This document shows positions 6,650-15,820 of a stretch of DNA of 39,205 nucleotides, piece by piece; within the stretch, counting starts at the first letter, position 1, and every line of letters starts with the position of its first letter. Origin of the DNA: Candidatus Minthousia equi (lineage in GTDB: Bacteria > Bacteroidota > Bacteroidia > Bacteroidales > Bacteroidaceae); NCBI GenBank assembly GCA_018065125.1, contig JAGHTY010000167.1, positions 1-39,205 on the forward strand, given 5' to 3'. The notes under the pieces are model-generated. The model was not told where the DNA came from, ran no database searches, and was given only the letters and a program-made list of their open reading frames with translations. The translations under genes and the position numbers were made by a program.

Positions 6650-7309
6650 ATGACAAAGAAAGATTTATTCAAAAACGTAATAAACATCTTCGAAAAGGAG
6701 ATGCCTATTGCTCAGACAGAATTACACTACACCACCCCATTTGATTTACTGGTGGCTGTTATTCTTTCTGCCCAATGCACCGACAAGCGTGTAAACATGA
6801 TTACCCCAGCATTGATTCACGACTACCCCAATGCCGAGGCCATGGCATTGGCCACACCCGAGGTTATCTTTGAATACATCAAAAGCATATCTTATCCCAA
6901 CAACAAGGCAAAGCATTTGGTTGGCATGGCCCAAAAGCTAATGCGTGATTTCAATGGAGAAGTACCTTCTACAATGGAGGAACTTACTTCCTTACCTGGT
7001 GTAGGAAGAAAAACGGCAAATGTTATCATGTCGGTTGTCTTTGACAAGGCAGCAATGGCCGTGGATACCCACGTATTCAGGGTTAGTCATCGCATTGGAT
7101 TAGTACCCAAGCGCTGTACCACCCCATATAGCGTAGAGATGGAACTTACCAAGCATTTGCCAGATTCAGTCATACCCAAGGCACATCATTGGCTGATTCT
7201 GCATGGCAGATACACCTGTACTGCCCGTGCACCCAAATGCCTGAAGTGTTTTCTAAAGGATGTTTGTGCCAGTTTTGACAAAGAGTCATTAATTGCCACC
7301 CCTATGTAG
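6650..7309 (+). CDS. nth: Endonuclease III (DNA glycosylase/AP lyase)
   Basis: This 219-aa enzyme removes oxidised pyrimidines from DNA and nicks the abasic site in base excision repair. It has the helix-hairpin-helix LPGVGRKTANV with catalytic Lys121, and Asp139 in AVDTHVF. The C-terminal cluster C-x6-C-x2-C-x5-C (CTARAPKCLKCFLKDVC) binds the [4Fe-4S] cluster. Length and residue positions match the E. coli enzyme closely. The start is fixed by family length and by the promoter immediately upstream. It is followed by pgk on the same strand after 115 bp, and pgk has its own -7 box. Confidence 0.96.
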   Translation: MTKKDLFKNVINIFEKEMPIAQTELHYTTPFDLLVAVILSAQCTDKRVNMITPALIHDYPNAEAMALATPEVIFEYIKSISYPNNKAKHLVGMAQKLMRDFNGEVPSTMEELTSLPGVGRKTANVIMSVVFDKAAMAVDTHVFRVSHRIGLVPKRCTTPYSVEMELTKHLPDSVIPKAHHWLILHGRYTCTARAPKCLKCFLKDVCASFDKESLIATPM

Positions 7310-7381
7310 CAATAAAGATGAAAAGCAAAACCAACCACTAATTTTTATAAGATAAAATTCTTATAATTTACAACAAATCAT

Positions 7382-7389
7382 TAACTTTG
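7382..7389 (+). promoter_or_regulatory. -7 element of pgk
   Basis: TAACTTTG lies 35 nt before the pgk ATG. The -33 position has only a weak match. The A/T-rich stretch upstream (7341-7380) may assist this highly expressed gene. Confidence 0.6.
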
Positions 7390-7424
7390 CAGAGAATTAA
7401 ATTTACCATTAAATATTTAAGACA

Positions 7425-8690
7425 ATGACTATTAACGAATTTAATTTTGCTGGCAAGAAGGCTATCGTTCGTGTAGACTTCAATGTGCCTTTGAAGGATG
7501 GTGTTATTACCGACGACACCCGTATCCGTGGTGCCCTCCCTACCTTGAAGAAGATCTTGGCTGACGGTGGTGCTGTTATCATCATGAGCCACATGGGTAA
7601 GCCAAAGGGTAAAGTTAAGCCAGAACTGTCTTTGGGTCAGATCAAGGACGCAGTTTCTGCTGCTCTTGGTGCTCCTGTAACTTTCGCTCCTGACTGTGCT
7701 AAGGCTGCTGACGCTGCTGCTGCATTGAAGATGGGTGAGGCTTTGTTGCTGGAGAACCTTCGTTACTATCCTGAAGAGGAAGGCAAGCCAGTAGGCATTG
7801 ATAAGGAGGATCCTGCATACGAGGATGCAAAGAAGGCAATGAAGGCTTCTCAGAAGGAGTTCGCTAAGACTTTGGCTTCTTACGCAGACTGCTATGTGAT
7901 GGACGCATTCGGTACTGCACACCGCAAGCACGCTTCAACTGCTGTTATCGCTGACTACTTCGATGCAGACAACAAGATGTTGGGTTACCTGATGGAGAAG
8001 GAAGTAAAGGCTGTTGACAATGTATTGAACAACATCAACCGTCCATTCATCGCTATCATGGGTGGTTCTAAGGTTTCTTCTAAGATTGGTATCATCGAGA
8101 ACTTGCTGGGCAAGGTTGACAAGCTGATTCTTTGTGGTGGTATGACCTATACTTTCGCTAAGGCTCACGGTGGCGAAATCGGTGGTTCTATCGTTGAGAT
8201 GGATAAACTGGATGTAGCTTTGAACGTTGAGAAGCTGGCTAAGGAGAATGGTGTTGAATTGGTAATGGCTCCAGATGCAGTTTGCTGCAATGGTTTGGAC
8301 TTCGGTTCAATGACCGTTAAGGAAGGTGCTAAGATTGAGAACTACCCATCAAACGCTATCCCTGCTGGTATGGAAGGTCTGGATGCAGGTCCTGAGGCTC
8401 AGAAGGCATTTGCTGCTGCTATCAAGGGTTGCAAGACTATCCTTTGGAATGGTCCTGCAGGTGTATTCGAGTGTGATGACTTCTGCGCTGGTTCTAAGGC
8501 TATCGGTGATGCTATCGCTGAGGCTACCGCTGAAGGTGCATTCTCACTGATTGGTGGTGGTGACTCTGTTGCATGCTGCACCAAGTTTGGTTTGACCGAC
8601 AAGGTTTCTTACATCTCTACTGGTGGTGGTGCTTTGTTGGAGGCTATCGAAGGCAAGACTCTGCCAGGTGTAGCTGCTATCAAGGGCTAA
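7425..8690 (+). CDS. pgk: Phosphoglycerate kinase
   Basis: This 421-aa glycolytic enzyme transfers phosphate from 1,3-bisphosphoglycerate to ADP. Visible signatures are [11 protein letters not shown] near residue 15, [12 protein letters not shown] around residue 210, [13 protein letters not shown], and the C-terminal [14 protein letters not shown]. The length is normal for Bacteroidales PGK. Codon use is strikingly uniform (GCT, GGT, AAG, CTG) compared with its neighbours, which fits very high expression. The gene has its own -7 box and a strong terminator, so it is a single-gene unit. Confidence 0.98.
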   Translation: MTINEFNFAGKKAIVRVDFNVPLKDGVITDDTRIRGALPTLKKILADGGAVIIMSHMGKPKGKVKPELSLGQIKDAVSAALGAPVTFAPDCAKAADAAAALKMGEALLLENLRYYPEEEGKPVGIDKEDPAYEDAKKAMKASQKEFAKTLASYADCYVMDAFGTAHRKHASTAVIADYFDADNKMLGYLMEKEVKAVDNVLNNINRPFIAIMGGSKVSSKIGIIENLLGKVDKLILCGGMTYTFAKAHGGEIGGSIVEMDKLDVALNVEKLAKENGVELVMAPDAVCCNGLDFGSMTVKEGAKIENYPSNAIPAGMEGLDAGPEAQKAFAAAIKGCKTILWNGPAGVFECDDFCAGSKAIGDAIAEATAEGAFSLIGGGDSVACCTKFGLTDKVSYISTGGGALLEAIEGKTLPGVAAIKG

Positions 8691-8721
8691 TCGATAAATT
8701 TCATTTATCATACTATACAAA

Positions 8722-8757
8722 GAATGTATCCTTTCCGAAAGGGTACATTCTTTTTTT
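8722..8757 (+). terminator. Terminator of pgk
   Basis: Arms GAATGTATCCTTTC (8722-8735) and AGGGTACATTC (8740-8750) form a long stem around CGAA. Seven T's follow. Confidence 0.9.
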
Positions 8758-8768
8758 GCAAAGGATTA

Positions 8769-8800
8769 TTTGTACATATTGATAGGATGTAGTAATTTTG
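8769..8800 (+). promoter_or_regulatory. Promoter of the solute-binding lipoprotein gene
   Basis: TTTG (8769-8772), a 20-bp spacer and TAATTTTG (8793-8800) are present. The ATG begins 7 nt after the -7 box, implying an almost leaderless transcript. Confidence 0.75.
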
Positions 8801-8806
8801 CGCATT

Positions 8807-9817
8807 ATGAAAATACTACGAACTATAGTATCCGTTTTTGCTGTGCTACTGCTGTTATTCGGCTGTAATGCAAGTAATGAGGCCAACAAGAGCAAGGATT
8901 CGCTTTCTACCGACAGTATCGAAGAAATCGAAGAGGTTGACGATGGTTACATCAAGGTGGGCTACTTGCCAACCCTTGACGCATTACCCCTGCTGGTGGC
9001 TCAGAATGAAGGATATTTCGATTCATTGAACGTAAAAGTAAAACTGATACGATACGAAGCAGGATTAGACCAAGATACAGCTTTTGCAAAGAAACGTATC
9101 AATGGCATGGTTACCGACCTTTGCCGTGCCATCATCCTCAATTCAAAGAATTCATCGGTCAAGGTTATCTCAAAGACTGATGGCGTTTGGTATCTGGTAA
9201 CTGCTCGCAAGCAAAGACTACGCAAGGTGCAGGACATGGAAGAAAGAATGATTGCCATTGCACGTGAGGAAGCAAGCGACTACCTGCTAGACAGAATACT
9301 TGAGAAAGGACAGGTTGACCTAGACATAGTAAACCGTCCACAGATTAACAACCTTCCTCTACGCCAGCACATGATTTCAAGCGAAGAGATTGATGCAGGT
9401 ATTATTCCTGAACCATGGGCAACAAAGGCTGTTGTAAATGGCGACCGCTTAATTGCCAATAACAAGGAACTCAACCTACAGCCAGGTTGCATCGTTTTCA
9501 ATCAAAAAACAATCGTTGAAAAGGAAGCTGAGATTAAAATCATAGCAAAAGCATATAACCTTGCTATCCAGCAAATCAATGAGCAACCCACCAAATATAA
9601 CAAGCTGATGCAGGAATCGTATGGTATAGATGAACTGGTAACAGATACCCTTACCCTGCCCCAATACAAGAAATTGGAACAACCAAAGCAGGCTGATATT
9701 GATGATGCCATAAAATGGTTAAAGAATAAATACCCAGAACAGGATTGGCTACAAACAAGAATCCTGAAGAATGAGTATAATGGCAAGCAGCTTATTGACA
9801 CCCGATTTATCAAATAA
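8807..9817 (+). CDS. NMT1/SsuA-like solute-binding lipoprotein
   Basis: This protein of about 336 aa has a lipoprotein signal ending at Cys20 (LLLLFGC), so it should be anchored to a membrane facing the periplasm. The mature part begins with YIKVGYLPTLDALPLLVAQNEGYF, typical of NMT1/THI5-like and SsuA-type substrate-binding proteins. Later it has IDAGIIPEPWATKAV, the usual second-lobe motif. The ligand is unknown; members of this fold bind thiamine precursors, sulfonates or nitrate. I chose the ATG at 8807 because the TTG at 8798 lies inside the -7 box. No permease or ATPase gene is nearby. The TPR gene starts 2 nt after its stop, so they form an operon. Confidence 0.8.
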   Translation: MKILRTIVSVFAVLLLLFGCNASNEANKSKDSLSTDSIEEIEEVDDGYIKVGYLPTLDALPLLVAQNEGYFDSLNVKVKLIRYEAGLDQDTAFAKKRINGMVTDLCRAIILNSKNSSVKVISKTDGVWYLVTARKQRLRKVQDMEERMIAIAREEASDYLLDRILEKGQVDLDIVNRPQINNLPLRQHMISSEEIDAGIIPEPWATKAVVNGDRLIANNKELNLQPGCIVFNQKTIVEKEAEIKIIAKAYNLAIQQINEQPTKYNKLMQESYGIDELVTDTLTLPQYKKLEQPKQADIDDAIKWLKNKYPEQDWLQTRILKNEYNGKQLIDTRFIK

Positions 9818-9819
9818 CT

Positions 9820-11874
9820 ATGGATATAACCGCATTTCACGAATACTATAACAAAGTGTGCCTGTATGTTTCCGACAAGAATCTTACCAAGGCACTGCGT
9901 ATTCTTGAACTAATATCCAATAGTTTGCAAAATGGAGCATTCTCTGATGAACTGACACAAATCAAGGATTCATACAATGGATTGCTGAATTGTTTTCGCC
10001 TAGGAATTCAGGATGCAGATCGTGCCCGTCAATATGACCTTCATCTATTCAAGGTTATCAAGCTATTATGCAAGGCAAATCGTATTGTACGTTCTCAACA
10101 AGCCAATGATATCTACGGGGCATCTGTAAGAATCTACGGAGATACACCCATTGACATTGATTATTTTTGTGAGCAATTAAAAGCATACAAATCTTTTTTT
10201 GAAACCTGCGATCCCAGCAAGAAAACATCCGTAACAAAGGCACAAGAACACGAGGCTCTGGCAAAAGATATTTTTCACCAGATTTGGGTCTGCCCTTCAT
10301 TAAATAGTTCACAAACCCAAGATCTGCTAAGATTATTTGAACCCGAAAATGTTCCAAGTCAGGATATAGAACTGTTTATATCTGCGTTAACTCTAAGCCT
10401 TATCGAGTATCCAGATAAATACAAGTTCTATCTGCTTACAACCATCTGCATCCACCTACCCGAATATAGAGTACGTGCATTGGTTGGCTTGTATATTGTA
10501 ATCTGCATTCATGAGCAATGGCTAACTTTGTCCGACTGGTATGAAACGCAATGGAACAATCTGAAAAATAGTATTACTCGTTTTCAGGATTACCTAGGCG
10601 CCATCATCTGGTTATTCTACACAGAAAGCCAGACAAGCACCATAGCAAATGAACTGAAAGAGGAATTTACCACACGTGTCTTCTCAAAAATATCTTTAAG
10701 CAGCGATATTGAAGAACTACAGAAGAATGTATTTGAGAATGGCAACAAGATAATGAGTAAATTCTTCAAGAAGCACAACGAGGACTGTGATACACTATAT
10801 CTGTCGTTTTGTGAACTGAAGAACACATCTTTCTTCAAGGAGATTTCCAACTGGTTCCTGACAGTTACCCCTCATCACTCAATCATCATGAAAACACACA
10901 GGTGGAATGACGCTATCCTTAGCGCCAACACCCGTGTCTGCAACAACGATAAATGGAATGTGCTGCAAGTATTCCCAATGGATAAAACGGCAGAACATTT
11001 TGTCCTTGACAGTAACATGAATGAAGATGAGAAAATTCACAACCAGATAAGACTATACATTCAGGATTTGTATCGTTTCTTCTACCTATCGCCTTACAAA
11101 GGATTGGGAAGTAACCCTTTTCAATGTGACTTTAGCCCGATACGACATCCAATGATTTACAATGTCATTACCACCAAGGAAGGTAAATACGACATCCTAC
11201 GTACCTTATTTGAGTTCAAGGCCTACGAGGATTATCTGCTTTTAAAGGATGTATTTCAGGATGACGAGAATCTTCGTCTTGAAATAATGAAGAATACGGG
11301 TATTGCTCTTCAAAGCCTTAAGATATATGAATCAGCAATAGAAGCATATAAGCAACTACAACTTGTTGATGACTCCGACTGGGTAACCTTGCATCTGGCT
11401 CAATGCTACCGTGCCATAGAGCAATATGAAAAGGCTATAGAACTATATAGTATTCTGGAAGTCAAAGACCCAGAGAACATCAAGTTGACAGAGCATCTGG
11501 CCATCTGCATGATGCAAAATCAGCAATATGATAAGGCCATGGAAAAATGGTTCAAGATAGAATACTATTCTGGCAATAAAGACAAAGCACTACGTAACAT
11601 TGCCATTTGCTGCCTGCATACCAACCAGTTTGACAAAGGCTTGAACAACATTCAGAAAATTCAGGAAAAACAATCTAAGGATTTCCTGATTATGGGACAC
11701 CTTTATTGGCTAACCAATGACATTACCTTATCTACACAAAACTACCGTACCTATTTCCTGGATAGAGGTATTGAGAACTTTGAGAAAGCCATGAAAGAAG
11801 CCATGCCATTGCTGAATGACAATGGTATATCAGAATGGGATGTTCAATTGATGATGGATTTGGTAGAACAATAG
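9820..11874 (+). CDS. TPR-repeat protein of unknown function
   Basis: This 684-aa protein has no signal peptide or membrane segment and is probably cytosolic. Roughly residues 485-650 form tetratricopeptide repeats, for example AIEAYKQLQLVDDSDWVTLHLAQCYRAIEQYEKAIELY. The N-terminal two thirds are helical and rich in Lys, Asp and aromatics, with no motif I recognise. It follows the solute-binding lipoprotein gene by 2 nt and must be coexpressed with it, though one product is exported and the other apparently not. It ends 4 bp before the stop of the convergent phospholipase D gene, with no obvious terminator between them. A protein-interaction scaffold is the most that can be inferred. Confidence 0.75.
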   Translation: MDITAFHEYYNKVCLYVSDKNLTKALRILELISNSLQNGAFSDELTQIKDSYNGLLNCFRLGIQDADRARQYDLHLFKVIKLLCKANRIVRSQQANDIYGASVRIYGDTPIDIDYFCEQLKAYKSFFETCDPSKKTSVTKAQEHEALAKDIFHQIWVCPSLNSSQTQDLLRLFEPENVPSQDIELFISALTLSLIEYPDKYKFYLLTTICIHLPEYRVRALVGLYIVICIHEQWLTLSDWYETQWNNLKNSITRFQDYLGAIIWLFYTESQTSTIANELKEEFTTRVFSKISLSSDIEELQKNVFENGNKIMSKFFKKHNEDCDTLYLSFCELKNTSFFKEISNWFLTVTPHHSIIMKTHRWNDAILSANTRVCNNDKWNVLQVFPMDKTAEHFVLDSNMNEDEKIHNQIRLYIQDLYRFFYLSPYKGLGSNPFQCDFSPIRHPMIYNVITTKEGKYDILRTLFEFKAYEDYLLLKDVFQDDENLRLEIMKNTGIALQSLKIYESAIEAYKQLQLVDDSDWVTLHLAQCYRAIEQYEKAIELYSILEVKDPENIKLTEHLAICMMQNQQYDKAMEKWFKIEYYSGNKDKALRNIAICCLHTNQFDKGLNNIQKIQEKQSKDFLIMGHLYWLTNDITLSTQNYRTYFLDRGIENFEKAMKEAMPLLNDNGISEWDVQLMMDLVEQ

Positions 11875-11878
11875 GTTT

Positions 11879-13300
11879 TTATAACACCCAGGAAATCAAA
11901 GACGCTGCCCAGCCAACAAACTTTCGCCAACCAGAACGTTTTTTCCATATTTCATCTGTCAGAAGACGACTATCCTTGATGTCAGTCTTGAACATCTGTA
12001 CCAATTCATCTGTAACAGCCTTATCGAAAATTACAGCATTTTCTTCATAGTCGTATCTTAAAGAACGACTGTCAAGATTAGTTGAACCAACAGTACAGAA
12101 CTTACCATCAACCATTAATATCTTTGAATGATGAAAACCTGCATCATACAGATATACTGTAGCGCCTTTCTTTCTTAGTTTGTTCACTCTTCTATAGGCA
12201 GCATCAGGTGTAATTGGGATATCACTCTTTGTTGGAATCATGATATTTACCTCTATTCCTCTTTTTATGGCGCGTTCTATGGCCTTTCGAACTTTTGGTG
12301 TTGGAGAGAAATATGGATTAATGATATATACACTCTCTTGTGCTGCATCCAATGCTGTAGCGTAGAAATCACGCATGATTTTTGGAGTCTTTCTAGGAAC
12401 ACGGTTTAGGATTGCAATATTGGCCGTATGATACTTAGATGCTGCTTGTTTATGAGTAGTGATAACCGTTCCATCATCTGACTCTGCCACATTAAGATGT
12501 CCGGCATGATAGCCATCCTCCTCTTCTACATCTTGTTTAAGAATACTATCTGCAACAACCAATGCCTGCTCCCACTCGTCCTTATTTCCTGTTAACTGCA
12601 GCAGCAAAGAATCCTGATGGTTCAATACACTAGAGACTTCTTCTATATCAGTATGTTTTTTTCGCGTTTGTTTGTACCATCCATCATTGAATATTTTCTG
12701 CAATTCTTTTGAAGCTTCTCCTTCAATGCGCATGTGCATATCTCGCCAGGGACCAATCTTTGGCAGGCCTACCAAATAATAATCGGCCACATTCATACCT
12801 CCGGTATATGCTATGTTATAATCAATGACAACAATCTTTCTATGGTCGCGAGGAAATACATGGTTTACCCAAGGAAAAGTAATAGGATCCCATTTATACA
12901 ACTGGATACCACGCTTGCGGATAGCCTTTTCATGCTTATGCTTCAAGGGACGGTTATTACTCATGTTGCCAAAGGCATCGTACAAGGCTCTTACACGCAC
13001 TCCTTGTTTTGCCTTTACTGCCAAGAGGTTAAATAACACATTTGCTATGGAATCATTTCTAAAGTTAAAATACTCCAGATCTATGGCATATTTGGCATTG
13101 CGGATATCACGAAACATCTCATCGAATTTCTCTACACCACTTTTCAGAAGTTTCACCCGATTACCAGATGTGATAGAGATTCCTTGCGACTGTACCCATT
13201 TATATACAACTGTATCACTACTAACAGTTTGTGCTGCTAGTAGCGAACTGAATGTTATGCTGATTAATAAAACAAAAAATACCCTAGTTTGTCTTTTCAT
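11879..13300 (-). CDS. Phospholipase D / cardiolipin synthase-like exported protein
   Basis: This 473-aa protein has an N-terminal signal peptide (VFFVLLISITFSSLLAAQ). It carries two complete HKD motifs, one with His153, Lys155 and Asp160 (DHRKIVVID, then GGMN) and one near residue 395 (HHSKILMVDG, then GSTNLDSRS). Two such motifs make one active site in PLD enzymes, which hydrolyse or transfer phosphodiester groups. Cardiolipin synthases have the same core, but usually two N-terminal membrane helices rather than a cleavable signal, so an exported phosphodiesterase is possible. It is the last gene of the HTCS-GH2-PLD operon, 6 nt after the GH2 stop. That pairing with a glycosidase is unexplained. 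Confidence 0.82.
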   Translation of the reverse strand: MKRQTRVFFVLLISITFSSLLAAQTVSSDTVVYKWVQSQGISITSGNRVKLLKSGVEKFDEMFRDIRNAKYAIDLEYFNFRNDSIANVLFNLLAVKAKQGVRVRALYDAFGNMSNNRPLKHKHEKAIRKRGIQLYKWDPITFPWVNHVFPRDHRKIVVIDYNIAYTGGMNVADYYLVGLPKIGPWRDMHMRIEGEASKELQKIFNDGWYKQTRKKHTDIEEVSSVLNHQDSLLLQLTGNKDEWEQALVVADSILKQDVEEEDGYHAGHLNVAESDDGTVITTHKQAASKYHTANIAILNRVPRKTPKIMRDFYATALDAAQESVYIINPYFSPTPKVRKAIERAIKRGIEVNIMIPTKSDIPITPDAAYRRVNKLRKKGATVYLYDAGFHHSKILMVDGKFCTVGSTNLDSRSLRYDYEENAVIFDKAVTDELVQMFKTDIKDSRLLTDEIWKKRSGWRKFVGWAASLISWVL

Positions 13301-13306
13301 CTCCCA

Positions 13307-15814
13307 TTATTTAGCAACAATATTTATGCTGCACTCTTTCAACGACTGACTCGAAGCCTTTAATTGTATGTTTCCTTTCTTTCCATTATTCTGTATTACG
13401 CATAGACACTTTCCATAAAATGCCTTACGTTTGTTGTCCTTAAAGCGCTCCAATGATATAGGGCTACCATTGTCTACACCAGCAATAAAGCCTTCACCTT
13501 CTACATCAAATGTAACAAGGTTGTCTGCATTAGGACAAAGGTTACCATCCTTATCCACTACTTCTACAGTAACAAAACTTAAGTCATATCCATCTGCAGC
13601 AATCTCATTTCTATCTGCAGTCAAACGAATCTGGGCTGGTTCGCCAGCAGTCTTTATCTCTGCTGTGCATACTTCCTTTCCGTCTTTTCGTGAAACAGCC
13701 TTCAAGGTTCCTGCTTCAAATGGTACTTTCCAAGCTACATGATATACATGAGGAGCTTTACTCTGAGTACCTAACGACTTACCATTCAAGAACAATTCCA
13801 CCTCATCTGCCTGATTATAGTATGCCCAAACATCCACCAACTGTCCGCTTTCCCAATTCCAATGAGGAAGGATATGCAACATTGGTTTATCGCTCCATAC
13901 AGACTGATACAAATAATATGAATCCTTAGGGAAACCTGCCAAATCAATCACGCCGAAATAACTACTTCTGGCAGGCCAACCATAAGGAGTTGGTTCTCCA
14001 ATGTAATCAAAACCTGTCCAGATATACTGTCCGGCAACATAATCGTTATTCTCTACAATGTCGATGGTTTCTTCATGGCGTGACCCCCATGGCACATGAC
14101 AATTATCGTAAGAAGAACAAGCAAATGTTGGGTCGTAATAAGGACGGTCCCAACGGTCAGGACAACGGACAGTACTGTCTGCTGGCATACGATAGTATCC
14201 ACGAGTTGCCAGACTTGATACACTTTCTGAATATAGGAATGGCATTCCTGGGAAATTTGTTGGAACATCCTTTACCCATGCATCATGATAGTTAAATCCT
14301 ATGATATCCAATGCGCCCGACTTGAACAAATGATTGTTAGGATTAACTTCATTGCAACCAGCAGTAATAGGACGAGTAGAATCCAAGTTTCGAACAATAG
14401 AAGCCAGACGCTTTGTCAACAAAGAATTCACACTCATTGAGTCTGAAGCCAACTGACTAGCATCATGACCAAAATTCAAAATCATATTAGCCTGTTCCAA
14501 CGACAAAGTATCTGCATTGGCATCGCTCCACTGCTCCAGCACCTCGTTACCGATACTCCACATAAAGATTGAAGGATGATTGCGATCACGTACAACCAAA
14601 TCGGTTAGGTCGCGCTCATACCACTCATCAAAGAAACGAGCATAATCACGCTCTGTCTTACGCTTGCGCCACATATCAAACGACTCATCCATTACAATGA
14701 AACCCATTTCATCACATAGTTCCAACAATTCTGGTGAAGGAGGATTATGAGAACAGCGAATACCATTGCAACCCATTTCTTTCAGGATTTCCAACTGTCG
14801 CTGAAGAGCACGACGATTGATAGCAGCACCCAAGCAGCCTAAATCATGATGCATACATACACCATTGATTTTTACATGTTTCCCATTTACAAAGAAACCT
14901 TTCTCTGCATTAAACTCAAAACTGCGAATACCCAATGGAGTTGTATATGTATCAACGATCTTCCCGTCAACCTTTACTTCTGTTCTTACCTTGTACACAT
15001 ATGGGTCATCAACATTCCAAAGATGAGGTGTAACGATTTGGATCTGTTGCGCCAACTCTGCATTTTCATTTGCCTTGATAAGCAAGTTTGAAGTCTGCGA
15101 AGCTCTAACCACACCATCTGTACTGATAATCAATGTTGCGACCTCTGCATTTACATCCTGAGATTGTTCATTTACCACAGTAGTCTTCATTTCAATGCTT
15201 GACTCACTCTCTGAAACCTGAGGAGTAGAAACATAAGTTCCCCACTGTGCTACATGAATTTTACTGGTCTTTACCAACCACACATTACGATAAATACCGC
15301 AACCGCTATACCATCTTGAATTAGGCTGGTCACTATTGTCAACCTTTACAGCAACAACATTCTGACCATTTACATTCACATATGGAGTAATATCGTATTC
15401 AAATGAGATATAGCCATAAGGACGTTTTCCCAATAGATGACCATTCAGATAAACCTCTGAATTCATATAAACGCCATCAAAATCAAGGAAAATCTTCTTG
15501 TCTGCATCTTCTGCGTTCAAGGAAAAAGTTTTTCTGTACCAACCGATGCCACCTGGTAATGCACCACCGCCTGTACCAGAAGGATTTGATTCAGAGAAAT
15601 CTCCTTCTATAGCCCAATCGTGAGGTAAGTTTAGGATTCTCCAGGAAGAATCATCAAAGGCAGAATCTTTTGCTGTTTCTGTATCAGCCAAGATAAACTT
15701 CCAATCAGCATTAAAACTCTCCTTTTGGCGCACCTCTGACATGTTTTGTGAACATGAGGAAATTCCCATTGCAATCAGGATTGCCAACAAACCTTTTCTA
15801 AATAATCTTATCAT
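13307..15814 (-). CDS. Glycoside hydrolase family 2 lipoprotein (beta-galactosidase-like)
   Basis: This 835-aa protein has a lipoprotein signal ending at Cys21 (GISSC). GH2 order is clear: a sugar-binding jelly-roll (WRILNLPHDWAIEGDF), an immunoglobulin-like domain, then the TIM barrel. The barrel has acid/base Glu424 (FMWSIGNEV) and probable nucleophile Glu530 (FLYSES). After it come DUF4982 (VWAYYNQADEVELFLNGKSLG) and a further beta-sandwich. The family includes beta-galactosidases, glucuronidases and related exo-enzymes acting on plant or host glycans, and the specificity cannot be read here. It lies 6 nt after the HTCS1 stop and 6 nt before the PLD gene, so its expression is tied to HTCS1. 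Confidence 0.92.
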   Translation of the reverse strand: MIRLFRKGLLAILIAMGISSCSQNMSEVRQKESFNADWKFILADTETAKDSAFDDSSWRILNLPHDWAIEGDFSESNPSGTGGGALPGGIGWYRKTFSLNAEDADKKIFLDFDGVYMNSEVYLNGHLLGKRPYGYISFEYDITPYVNVNGQNVVAVKVDNSDQPNSRWYSGCGIYRNVWLVKTSKIHVAQWGTYVSTPQVSESESSIEMKTTVVNEQSQDVNAEVATLIISTDGVVRASQTSNLLIKANENAELAQQIQIVTPHLWNVDDPYVYKVRTEVKVDGKIVDTYTTPLGIRSFEFNAEKGFFVNGKHVKINGVCMHHDLGCLGAAINRRALQRQLEILKEMGCNGIRCSHNPPSPELLELCDEMGFIVMDESFDMWRKRKTERDYARFFDEWYERDLTDLVVRDRNHPSIFMWSIGNEVLEQWSDANADTLSLEQANMILNFGHDASQLASDSMSVNSLLTKRLASIVRNLDSTRPITAGCNEVNPNNHLFKSGALDIIGFNYHDAWVKDVPTNFPGMPFLYSESVSSLATRGYYRMPADSTVRCPDRWDRPYYDPTFACSSYDNCHVPWGSRHEETIDIVENNDYVAGQYIWTGFDYIGEPTPYGWPARSSYFGVIDLAGFPKDSYYLYQSVWSDKPMLHILPHWNWESGQLVDVWAYYNQADEVELFLNGKSLGTQSKAPHVYHVAWKVPFEAGTLKAVSRKDGKEVCTAEIKTAGEPAQIRLTADRNEIAADGYDLSFVTVEVVDKDGNLCPNADNLVTFDVEGEGFIAGVDNGSPISLERFKDNKRKAFYGKCLCVIQNNGKKGNIQLKASSQSLKECSINIVAK

Positions 15815-15820
15815 ATTGCA

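Noticed and set aside
8798..8806. TTG start for the solute-binding lipoprotein
   Set aside because: This codon is part of the TAATTTTG -7 box; the ATG at 8807 gives a normal lipoprotein signal.
15403..15612. Frames opposite the GH2, HTCS and sensor kinase genes
   Set aside because: They are antisense shadows of long, well-recognised genes and lack motifs or start signals of their own.
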